Positions 55,376-64,000 of a stretch of DNA of 64,000 nucleotides are shown here, one piece after another. The position numbers were made by a program, and so were the translations under genes. Under the pieces are notes generated by a model, which worked only from the letters and a program-made list of their open reading frames with translations, was not told where the DNA came from and searched no databases. Source of the stretch: Paroedura picta (lineage: Eukaryota > Chordata > Lepidosauria > Squamata > Gekkonidae); contig NC_135374.1 in NCBI RefSeq assembly GCF_049243985.1, forward strand, positions 107,501,641 through 107,565,640, written 5' to 3'. Numbering within the stretch: the stretch's first letter is position 1; the number at the start of each line of letters is the position of its first letter.

Positions 55376-56922
55376 TGGTTGAAAGGGCTGCTGCGGACCA
55401 AATATCAGCATTCCTGGAGGAAACTTCAGCCCTTGATCCATTTCAGTCGGGCTTCCGACCTGGACATGGGGTAGAGACAGCACTAGTCACCCTGACAAAC
55501 TATCTCTGATGCCAGCTTGACCGAGACGGGTCAGCACTGCTCATACTATTAGACCTGTCAGCAGTGTTTGACACAGTAGATCATGAGCTCCTAGCTCACT
55601 GCCTAGCTGACACCAGAATATGGGGAACGGCCCTCAAATGGCTGATTTCCTTCCTCCGGGGCCGCGGACAGAGGGTAGCGATAGGAGAGAGAGTATCTAA
55701 CCGACACCAGCTCACATGTGGAGTCCCACAAGGAGCAGTCCTCTCTCCTATCCTATTTAACATCTTTATGCACCCTCTGGCTCAGCTGGTGCGGAGGTTT
55801 GGGCTGGGTTACCACCAATATGCAGATGACACCCAGCTCTTCCTCCTGATGGATGACTGCCCTGACTCTCCCCAAGAACCCTTAGCCAGATGTCTGAAAG
55901 CAGTGACAAAATGGATCAAGCAGAGTCACCTGAAGCTCAACCCTATAAAGACAGAGGTCCTGTGGTTGGGTAGGAAGAGACCATGGGAGGAAGCATGTCT
56001 GCCCAGCCTGGACGGTATGCAGATCATAGCAGCACACTCCGCCAGGAACCTGGGCATGATCTTAGATGCTTCCCTTAGAATGGAAGACCAGGTCACAAAG
56101 GTAGTGTGGCTGGCATTCTACCACATCTGCCAAGCTACTAGCACCCTACCTGGACCCAGAACACCTAGCACCCAGAACACCCTACCCTGACCCAGAACAC
56201 CTAGCCACAGTGATCCATGTGACGGTCACCTCTAGGCTGGACTTCTGCAACTCGCTCTATGCAGGCCTACCCTCATCCTTGATCTGGAAACTACAACTGG
56301 TGCAGAATGCTGCAGCCAGGATTCTCACTAAAACACCATGGAGATCCCACATCCAGCCAGTACTCCAGCAACTTGCCTAACTCCTAGTTGAATTCCGGAT
56401 TAAGCTTAAAGTTCTGGAAATCATCTTTAAGGCCATACGCAGTTTGGGCCCAGTGTATTTAAGAGACCACCTCCCTGTCTATACCCCCAAAAGAGCCTTA
56501 CGCTCTGCCACCTCCAACTGGCTGTGGATCCCTGGCCCCAAAGAAGCATGGCGAACCTCAACAAGGGCCAGAGCCTTTTCAGTCCTGGCCCCCACCTGGT
56601 GGAACGAACTCCCTGAGGAGATCAGAGCCCTGCCCGACCTTCCACAGTTCTGCTGGGCCTGCAAAAGGGAGCTCCTCCACCAGGCATTTGCTTGAGGTTG
56701 ACTGACCCCTAACATCTACTGGTCCCCCCCCAGACATCCTCCCATGACCGAAATAACTGACGTCCCAATGTTGTTATATATTGTATTATTGTTGAACTGT
56801 TATAATGTTTTACTGAAGGTTGCTCAATGTTGCAGACTATGTAATGTTCCATGTAAGAGTTATACAATGTTCAATGTAAACTGCCCAGAGCCGCAAAGAA
56901 TTGGTGGCATATAAACACATAA
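55376..56922 (+). mobile_element. L2 LINE, 5'-truncated, with reverse-transcriptase remnant
   Basis: Translation from ~55376 gives RAAADQISAFLEE, then FQSGFRPGHGVETALVTLTN and, after one stop (TGA near 55508), LLILLDLSAVFDTVDHELL. The main frame 55564-56190 continues through CGVPQGAVLSPILFN and the catalytic YADDTQLFLL (residues ~88-97) to the palm and thumb. A short repeat of ACCCAGAACACCTAGC near 56155-56205 shifts the frame. A later frame (56444-56695) gives the C-terminal RARAFSVLAPTWWNELPEEI. The tail has GCCCAGAGCCGCAAAG and GGCATATAAACAC. GVPQG...YADDTQ and this C-terminus are L2-clade features. A few breaks only, so middle-aged and non-functional. Confidence 0.88.
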
Positions 56923-56980
56923 ATCAATAAATCAATAAATCAATAAATCAATAAATCAATAAATCAATAAATCAATAAAT
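56923..56980. repeat. (AATC AATA)n LINE tail repeat
   Basis: About seven CAATAAAT units at the 3' end of the L2. Confidence 0.95.
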
Positions 56981-58261
56981 AAAATGTCTGCCCCTGAAAA
57001 ATCCCAAAGATATTTGGGATTTTTTGGGACAGCCAGATAATCAAAATTAAAGCACATTTAAAGGCACTGCAGTCACTTTAAATGCCTTCTGCGTGAACTT
57101 GCTGCTTGCTGCTTGCTGCTTTGGGGTTCTCTCACAGCATAAAAAAGACATTTAAAGGGACCGCATTTTAAATGCCTTTCCCTCCTTCCATTGAAAGCAA
57201 TGGATGGTGGCTCCTTCTTTTGGGACCCATAGAACTGGACTCTTTGGTCCAAACTCTTTGAAACTGGGGGGGGGGGTGTTGAGGGGAACTGCCAACAGCT
57301 ATGCTGAAGATTTGTGGCTCTATCTCAAAAACAGCTCCCCCAGTTCCCAGATCCTTTCTCTATTATACCCTACAGGGACCATTACAGCTAAATGAACTGT
57401 GATCACACAAGCCAAGATTGATCATTCAATTTCATTCTAACAAAATGCTAGATTAGGAAACAGGAATCAAATCTGTTGGGACCATAGACTGCTTTTTCTC
57501 TAATGTCAAGCTCAAATGCCTCTTTGGGTCAAGTATACTTGTCTTCTCAGATACGTTAACTTGGTCCTTTGCGTTTGCTTTCCTATCACAGTTTTCATGG
57601 GCTCATGTATTACATCTTAGACAACTGTCTAGCATTATGACAGGCTTTGTGAGTGTTGCTGTGTGGAGGGAGGACAGATATACTGCAAAAATGCCTGGGG
57701 GTACAGTGCTTGTCTTTCAATGATTTGGATCCAACCAGCTCTTTAGCCCTCATCCAGTCTCCTCTGTACCACAGCCCTTCTAGCTTATGTTCATTAAAGA
57801 TCCAGGCTCCCCACTGTAGCCATTTTGAGGGGGTGGTCAAAGGGAATCCCTCTTTCTTTTCCTTTTTTTTTTGGCAGAGTAAAAGTGAGTTGGATCCAGC
57901 CCAACCAACTGCACTTTGTGGCAACTATTCATTTATGTGTGAGAAAAGAAAGGGGCACACTCAAGGGTGGCACAGGGATGGGGTCTACACAAGCACCCTA
58001 TTCCCGGAGGCTGTAATCTCTGATATGAAGAGCAGGTTTGGTCACATTCTAGTTAAAAGCTACAGATGCAGCTTATTTAGCTTGTCTTTAGAACTTAATG
58101 TGAATCACAGAGAATCAAGCCTGTTCCTGCCATAGAACCAAAATGGTGTAATGATCAGAATATTGAACTAGGGTCTAGGGGATGATGATGATGATGATGA
58201 TGATAAAGAACTATTGAATTAGGCAAGATCATTTTTTAGATATTTTCCAGATTAAGAACCT
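56981..58261. other. Non-coding, nothing recognised
   Basis: Includes a GCTTGCTGCTTGCTGCTTTG mini-repeat at 57100, a G-run at 57267 and (GAT)n at 58182-58204. The 160-aa frame at 57653-58135 has no domain. Confidence 0.45.
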
Positions 58262-59000
58262 GGCCGAGACTTACCTTGGCCAAGCATTGAAGCCATGGAG
58301 GGCCTGCTGGAAGGCAGACACGGCCGCCTGAAAGGCCCGCTAGTGTACGCGCTGCCCTAGTGCATTATGGGCAGTGCAGGACCCACAGCGCCTATATAAG
58401 GTACCATGTGTGCAAGTCCTGCCCTCATCAACAAGGATGCTGCGGAAGCACCTTCCCTCCCACCCACCTTATGTTGATGTGTATATGTCATTGTTCAGAG
58501 TTTTGAGGTGGATGTTTTGGTCAATATTTTGTCACAGCTGCGGGTTTGCATGGAATGGAGCCTGTTGGCAGGGAGTCTGGTGTGCGATCGGACTCTCTGG
58601 GGTTTGGGGCCTCCATATGAGGTTGTGCATATACAAAGGTAGCTTACCCAACAGAGAGGCCAGGGGCTCATTTGCCAGGTGGCCTGGGGGCAGTCAAATG
58701 AGGTTGGTACCCGTTGGCTCCCCCACATAGGTCGCTTCCCTTAGGGTGGACTTCCGTAGGCAATGGGATCTGCTCTCCTGGCGGGGAATGGTGTGGGTCC
58801 CCAGGACACCTCAGGACTCTGTGGGGTGTTGGTACAGTCTGCTGACTGCTAGGTCAGGCTCCCTCTCCCATGATATGCCACGATGTCCCATAATGTGCCA
58901 ACCCATGAGGATGTAATAAAGCTGTGGCCTTGTTTATTCCCAACATTGTTGTGTCATGTCTTATTCCAGCACAGAATGCCCTCCTGGAAGTCAATTTAGA
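58262..59000 (+). mobile_element. LTR-like element, short copy
   Basis: It opens GAGACTTACCTTGGCCAAGC and carries a CCTATATAAGG TATA-type box at 58391. It shares GGGTTTGCATGGAATGGAGC and GTGTGCGATCGGACTC with the long copy at 19105-24335 and ends AATAAAGCTGTGGCCTTG plus a short tail. Parts in LTR order: promoter, then polyadenylation region. Non-coding fossil. Confidence 0.55.
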
Positions 59001-59093
59001 TTTAAGTTTTAACTCACTATCTTAAATTTCTAATGCCAGCCCACTAATCAATTTTTAAACAATCTATATCTCCTTTGTATTCTGTGGTCTTAT

Positions 59094-59385
59094 ACCTCTT
59101 GTAGCTCAGGGTAATAAGGCAGCGACATGCTGTCTGAAGCTCTGACCATGAGGCTGGGAGTTTGATCCCAGCAGCTGGCTCAAGGTTGACTCAGCCTTCT
59201 ACCCTTCCATCCTTTCGAGGTCAGTAAAATGAGTACCCAGCTTGCTGGGAGCTAAAACAGTAATGACTGGGGAAGGGATGGCAAACCACCCTGTACTGAG
59301 TCTGCCAAGAAAACACTAGAGGGCGTCGCCCCAGGGTCAGACATGGCTCGATGCTTGCACAGGGGATACCTTTACCTTTACCTTT
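59094..59385 (+). mobile_element. SINE family 2, near-complete
   Basis: Head ACCTCTTGTAGCTCAGGGTA, B-box-like GGGAGTTTGATCCC, end GGGGATACCTTTACCTTTAC. Confidence 0.88.
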
Positions 59386-59468
59386 TTACTTCTCCTGTAT
59401 TACTTTTGTGTAAACAAGCATATTTTATATTTTATTTGTATTGCTCTGGTGTAATTTCATAATAAACT

Positions 59469-59470
<2 letters not shown>

Positions 59471-59513
<43 letters not shown>

Positions 59514-59514
59514 A

Positions 59515-59563
<49 letters not shown>
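59471..59563. repeat. (CTA)n-(GAT)n compound microsatellite
   Basis: About 44 bp of CTA followed by ~48 bp of GAT. Confidence 0.98.
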
Positions 59564-59564
<1 letters not shown>

Positions 59565-59665
59565 GTAACCTGCCCTTCCAAATGCTCAAGGTGGGTGACA
59601 TGAGTAAAATCAACATACAGTTTAAAACTTTAAAACAATCAACATACACAATCAGCTCCTCTAAA
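59564..59665 (-). mobile_element. LINE 3' tail (L2 type)
   Basis: Minus strand: CCACCTTGAGCATTTGGAAG, then GGCAGGTTACAAATC running into the (ATC)n microsatellite. Confidence 0.55.
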
Positions 59666-60505
59666 ATACCCAGACCAAAGAGTCCTTGAGGACCCGATCT
59701 TCTAATTTCTCCTCCTCCTCACTGTGAGGCCAGCTATTCAGTGGGTGTTATTGTAGGCCTTAACCTTAAGCCTGGTGGAACAGATGTTACCCTGACAGCA
59801 GCTGGAAGTACACCTATGTGGCTCTCTTCATATGCCCTTCCAATTCGGGGCTTTTAGGGACCTGGGTCTTTCTATGGACAGATTTTAAACTGATGCAGTA
59901 TTTCTGTAAATCAATGAGACAAATGTAATTAAAACAGTAATTTTTACTTATGAAAGTAAAAGGCATGAAAGGCAGCTGGCAGCAAAATACTACACAAGAC
60001 AATGTCATGATTCAACTATCTAGCCCAGGAAGTCCCATCATAAAAGTTGTCTGGAAAAAAATAACATGGGAGAACGCAAAGAGCGTAATGACTGGTAAAT
60101 AATCCTCTGTGTAAGGGGGAAATGATGCAGTTAAGAAGCCAAGTGGGAGCAAAAGTCTTTTATGGAAAAGCTGATGATTATGATAGCACTTAGAAACTGG
60201 TTCCGAACCATTAGGCATGCTGAGACTTTCAGGGAGAACAGAGATACCCAAATGATGTTGTTGGAATGCTATGGCCTATACATGAATTGATCCTTGAATT
60301 GGATTATTGGGTTTTAGCTGTTCGCTGCCTGGCTAATAAACAAATCAATGCAACTTTGTGGTAAACAAATTCTGTTATAAGCATTTGTCTTTTGGCAGTC
60401 AGGTTTGTGGAATGGAGTTATGGGATCTGCTTTAATGGAAGATTGTCTCGAGATTCGTATGTTAATGTTTTCTAAACATCTTAGACAGAGCAATTTGATG
60501 TAGTG
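59666..60505. other. Non-coding, nothing recognised
   Basis: AT-rich unique-looking sequence. Confidence 0.45.
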
Positions 60506-60735
60506 CAACCTTTCTCAATTTTTACCCTTGAGAAACCCCTGAAACATTTCTCAGGCTTTGAGAAATCCCCAAAGTGGCACAATCATGCAGAATATGGTTA
60601 GGAAACATAGCTGCATACACACCCACCTGGAGCCCCTCACATTCCCACCCCTCCGGGCCTATCATTGTCATTTTTGTAAGAGGGGAGCAGGTCGACATGA
60701 CCATATGTTAACCAATATTTTACATATAACAATCT
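60506..60735. mobile_element. hAT-like MITE (family of 12423), right end missing
   Basis: Starts CAACCTTTCTCAATTTTTAC, contains AGAATATGGTTAGGAAACAT and stops after GACATGACCATATG. Confidence 0.75.
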
Positions 60736-60929
60736 CCAAGAAGTAGCTTCAGTAGGATCACACTCGTTTAGCTTTCAGTAAGGGCAGAAATCTTGTGGGG
60801 AGGACTAGACATTCCATAACAATATCTAAAGACCTTCTCTTTGATACAGTGCAAATCTGTAAACCGAGGGCTCCACGGTAAAAATAAAATGCTAAGGGGA
60901 ATTGGGTGGGCCGAGTCTGGGATCGAAAT

Positions 60930-61260
60930 TCCGGATTGGTCCCTTGCCCCCCAACTGACAAGCGGAGGGGCCAGTCGGAAGGCACTTTGTGCCTTCCAAT
61001 TTGCCCTTCCAATTGTCAGTCAGGGGGCAAGGGGCCAATCAGAAGGTGCACACAGTGCGCCTTCCGATTGGCCTCTTGCCCTGGGACTGATGACAGAGAG
61101 GCCAATCGGAAAGTATGAAGCACCTTTCAATTGGCCCATCTGCTGTCAGTCAGCCCCCAAGGGGCTAATTGGAAGGTGCGCGCACTGCACCTTCTGATTG
61201 GCCCCTTGACCACAGACTGACAAGTTGGGAGGTGCACAGTGCCTCCTGACCTGCCCACAT
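60930..61260. repeat. Array of palindromic ~60-bp units
   Basis: Alternating direct and inverted copies of GGGGCCAATCAGAAGGTGC: around 60962-60982 (CCAGTCGGAAGGCAC), 61033-61050, inverted at 61063-61074 (CTTCCGATTGGC), 61101, inverted at 61125-61135, 61164-61177 and inverted at 61190-61203, with CTGACTGACAG-type spacers. Each pair can form a stem (GGTGC...GCACC). Probably the core of a MITE whose right end is at 61490. Confidence 0.6.
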
Positions 61261-61419
61261 GCCCTGCCCCCATTACACCCCTGCCTGCGGACATGCCATG
61301 TAGTCAGCCAGGCAGGCAAGCCTTCTGTGTGGGCCTCAGAGCTCCGAGGCCCGCAAGGAAGCTGGGGGGTGGCTACCTTCACCGCGGCCAGGCAAGTGCA
61401 CCCTCCACCTCACAGATTG

Positions 61420-61490
61420 GTTGCAGATTGATCAGAATCTGGCAGGATCTACAGCATGAAAAAATGTGAGTACAGATTCAGCCCTTGTTG
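61420..61490 (-). mobile_element. MITE end (family of 49593)
   Basis: Minus strand: GGGCTGAATCTGTACTCACA and a T-run, then CAGATTCTGATCAATCTG, closely matching the end at 36065. Confidence 0.5.
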
Positions 61491-62381
61491 GATTCACTGC
61501 TAAACTCCTTCCCTACCACTACCTGTTCAAATAGCAAAAGCAATAGATTGTTTTCCAGTCACAGTTCTAATAAGCGAGATCTGTTATGAGATGAAAAACT
61601 AAGACCTCAAAGTTCTAAGTCAGTGGATTGTTGGGACAAGCTGGTAAACTTGCCCCCATATGCTGAGTGTTGCAGATTGCAGATTACATGCATTGTGTGG
61701 CATAAAGGATTAAAAAAAAGCAGAAAACCTCAAAACCTTTTCCACTGATCTCTTGAACCTCATTCCCACCTACTCCCGTTCGAATTTGAGCAAAGATGTT
61801 GTAAAAGTTTTATCCGTAGACATATGGGTAGCTAGACAGTCTCAGTTCTTTCAGACAGATTTGAATCAGATAAAAATGTTATAACCAGCAAAAGTTATGG
61901 ACAACATTTATTTGAGAGGACATGCCAGGAGCAGGAAGAAGAAGGATCAGATGGAAAAGGAATGCCAGCAAAGTCCCATGTGAGAATGGGGCTTGTTCCA
62001 GTTTCCTCTATGAAACACTGGCTGTTAAAATGCTGGATGAGTGTAACAATCCATTCTCATAATCTCGGCTTTTCATTTTTGAAAGAGAACATGAACCTCA
62101 AGGGCACGTATTTAAACTTGCATTAATATAAATGCCAATAGATAGCTTGTATGCATTTGTATTGGCGGCAGGCTTTTCCTCGAGCTGCATACTGCATTTA
62201 GACAGGCATTAGCAACCTAAATGCCCAAATGAAGTGTCATGTACATCACTAAACAGGCCTTTCTTTATCCATTCACTAGATCTGATTTGTCACAGGGCTA
62301 TTTTATGGCAGGAAAACACCAAACCCCCCAGCTATGAGTTACATAAGGATTTCTTTTTCTGTTTCCTGAAAAGGCTTCAGT
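61491..62381. other. Mostly unique non-coding DNA
   Basis: 62060-62260 (TTTAAACTTGCATTAATATA, GTATGCATTTGTATTGGCGG) is complex and repeat-free and may be conserved. No gene. Confidence 0.35.
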
Positions 62382-62643
62382 GTGGCACAAATGTGTAATG
62401 GTTAGGTGTGTGGACTTCTAATCTGGCACACAGGGTTCGATTCTGCACTCCACCTCATGCAACTGGTTGACCTTGGGCTCGCCATGGCACTGATAAACCT
62501 GTTCTGACCAAGCAGTGATATCAAAGCTCTCTCAGCCTCACCCTCCTCACAGGGTGTCTGTTGTGGGGATAGGAAAGGGAAGGCGACTGTAAGCCACTTT
62601 GAGACTCCTTCGGGTAGAGAAAAGCGGCATATAAGAACCAACT
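62382..62643 (+). mobile_element. SINE family 1, full length
   Basis: TGGCACAAATGTGTAATGGT head, GGGTTCGATTCTGC B-box-like, GTGTCTGTTGTGGGGATAGG, and end GGCATATAAGAACCAACTC running into (TTC)n. The best-preserved family 1 copy. Confidence 0.9.
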
Positions 62644-62713
62644 CTTCTTCTTCTTCTTCTTCTTCTTCTTCTTCTTCTTCTTCTTCTTCTTCTTCTTCTT
62701 CTTCTTCTTCTTG
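62644..62713. repeat. (TTC)n microsatellite, SINE tail
   Basis: About 70 bp of TTC at the 3' end of the SINE. Read on the other strand it yields a meaningless poly-glutamate frame. Confidence 0.97.
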
Positions 62714-63125
62714 TGGAGGGAGTCCCTTGGGGGGGGGGGGGGAGAGGGTTTCAGTAGACCCAGGCCAAAAAAATATATTCAAAAGACATATCCCTATCAA
62801 ACAACATTCTATTGCTAGAATCAGAAAGATGTTCCTCAGAACAGGAAACACCTGGCTAACTTCCACCCCAGTACTCATTTGCTAATACAGAAGAAGTAGA
62901 AGCACTAGACATGAAGCAATCCAGCCAACAAGATTCCTGGCTAAAACTGAGCTTTAGAGGGAGGTAGCCCCACCATTCCCAGTGTTATGTGTGGGGACCT
63001 GTTCTGCATTGACTCCGGCCATGATTCTTTCTGGAGCTGCCAGTACTACCATGCCCCTGCCCAGGTTAGGGGAATCCCCTGTCCCTCAGCTGCCATCCCT
63101 CACACAGTTTATCAGTTCAGAGGAA
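62714..63125. other. Non-coding, nothing recognised
   Basis: G-run at 62730. No gene. Confidence 0.4.
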
Positions 63126-63129
63126 TTAC

Positions 63130-63375
63130 TGACATCAGGGGAGGCCTAGACTTCTATCTCAGTGACATCACTTCTGGCATGCACTGGAAGAGAAGTCATC
63201 ACATTGCCAGCAATGCAGGACACTCGGGTATTTGGGCAAACACTATGGCAAAGGAGGCATGATTTTGCCCAAATACCACAGTAATGACATCCCCTCTGGT
63301 GTAAGCCAGAAGTGATGGCATTGCATTTCTGGTGACATCACTGAGATGCCAGTCTAGGTTTCCCACCACTACTGG
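63130..63375. mobile_element. Foldback (long inverted repeat) element
   Basis: The left arm contains GCCTAGACTTCTATCTCAGT, CATCACTTCTGGC and GGTATTTGGGCAAA (63227-63240). The right arm inverted contains ACCTAGACTGGCATCTCAGT, CATCACTTCTGGC and GGTATTTGGGCAAA (63277-63264). Arms ~100 bp, spacer ~23 bp. Non-coding and of unknown superfamily. Confidence 0.65.
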
Positions 63376-63433
63376 TAAGTCTTTTTGACCCCCACCAGTT
63401 GCAGGAGGAATTTAGCTCCCCAATGATCTATAT

Positions 63434-63568
63434 CAGGATAGTCAAACTGCGGCCCTCCAGATGTCCATGAACTACAATTCCCAGGAGCCCCTGCCAGTGA
63501 ACGTTGGCAGGGGCTCATGGGAAATGTAGCCCATGGACATCTGGTGGGCCGCAGTTTGACTACCCCTG
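63434..63568. mobile_element. hAT-like palindromic MITE, complete
   Basis: 135 bp and almost a perfect palindrome: CAGGATAGTCAAACTGCGGC left, CAGGGGTAGTCAAACTGCGG on the other strand right, centred on AACGTT. Flanked by ATCTATAT (63426-63433) and TTCTATAT (63569-63576), 7 of 8 matching. Family also at 1, 38761 and 46534. Confidence 0.85.
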
Positions 63569-63576
63569 TTCTATAT

Positions 63577-64000
63577 ATATGCCAGAATCAGTATGCAGCT
63601 TGGTGACAAGAGCACAGACTGCAAGTAAGTTTGCCAACTGCCTGAAGGAGGAAAAAATGCCCTGTCCTTTTAATGGAAGTTATTGATACCAGGTGATGGA
63701 ATATTTAACTCCAGGTTCAGTTTTCCCTTTCTATATTTAAGCCCCTATTCAAGAGACAATATGTTTTTATCCAAGTTATAGGGCAGAGGGGGGGGGGTGA
63801 ATATCTTGATGGCTTGTTTCTAGTGCTTCCCAGGCACAGAAGACAATTTGCCAAATAAAAAAAAATAGGGACATTTTTTGTGGATTCTAAATCTTATTGT
63901 TCACCTCCTCTTGATGCCACACACTATTTTTTGGGGGGGGAGGCAAACTTCTGAAGACAGGACTTCAGGCTCATGGGGATCAGAAAGAGGGGACAAGTTG
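63577..64000. other. Non-coding, nothing recognised
   Basis: G-runs at 63788 and 63934. No gene. Confidence 0.45.

Noticed and set aside
55564-56190. Host gene with reverse-transcriptase-like domain
   Set aside because: Flanking stop, frame change and LINE tail show an L2 copy, not a domesticated gene.
59425-59689. Poly-isoleucine, poly-leucine and poly-methionine frames
   Set aside because: Translation of the (CTA)n/(GAT)n microsatellite.
62402-62878. 158-aa frame with poly-glutamate
   Set aside because: Antisense of SINE family 1 and its (TTC)n tail.

Overview
The window looks like lizard (squamate) nuclear DNA. The evidence is an RTE-BovB LINE 3' end, L2 and CR1 LINE fragments with reptile-style tails, two abundant tRNA-headed SINE families with (TTC)n or (ACCTTT)n tails, hAT/mariner/Harbinger MITEs and long microsatellites. 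A gecko or another non-snake lizard is plausible, but I cannot fix the species from sequence alone. I find no convincing host protein-coding exon, rRNA gene, functional tRNA gene or CRISPR array. The window reads as a gene desert or the inside of a very large intron.

The centrepiece is a long, apparently intact PIF/Harbinger DNA transposon at 27046-34542 (about 7.5 kb). It is CpG-rich against AT-rich flanks. It has imperfect terminal inverted repeats, a candidate 5-bp target duplication (CAGAG) and clusters of GTAGCG and GTGCGTTA motifs near both ends. It carries three intact split genes: a HARBI1-type DDE transposase (minus, 2 exons, 424 aa), a four-exon Myb/SANT-like (trihelix) protein (plus, 409 aa) and a second, different Myb/SANT-like protein with a coiled-coil tail (minus, 3 exons, 201 aa). 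Each gene has its own AATAAA signal, and at least two have recognisable CCAAT/TATA promoters. Two-gene Harbingers (transposase plus one Myb-like partner) are the classical form, so a three-gene element with two Myb-like partners is the most interesting object here.

Layout. 1-5.3 kb: MITEs, an L2 piece and an LTR-like element. 5.3-6 kb: an unexplained pair of 92-bp direct repeats. 6-13 kb: possible conserved non-coding DNA, L2, SINE and BovB fragments. 13-15 kb: an hAT MITE with a tiny retroposon beside it, a retroviral-type LTR and a CR1 end. 16-19 kb: a LINE C-terminal fragment, SINEs and an hAT MITE. 19.1-24.3 kb: a 5.2-kb GC-rich non-coding LTR-like composite containing nested SINEs and a GC-rich tandem array. 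25-26 kb: a long purine microsatellite and a SINE with a clean target duplication. 27-34.5 kb: the Harbinger. 35-55 kb: dispersed repeats, including a Harbinger-like MITE with a 3-bp ACT duplication (44.0 kb) and another with TAG (49.6 kb), separated by unique AT-rich sequence with some candidate conserved blocks. 55.4-57 kb: an L2 LINE with a partial reverse transcriptase. 58-64 kb: an LTR-like element, SINEs, a palindromic array, a foldback element and an hAT MITE.

Within the Harbinger, the transposase would cut and join DNA and the Myb-like proteins are the likely DNA-binding partners. In the zebrafish Harbinger3 system the Myb-like protein is known to bring the transposase to the nucleus and to the ends. 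How two such proteins share the work here is inference.
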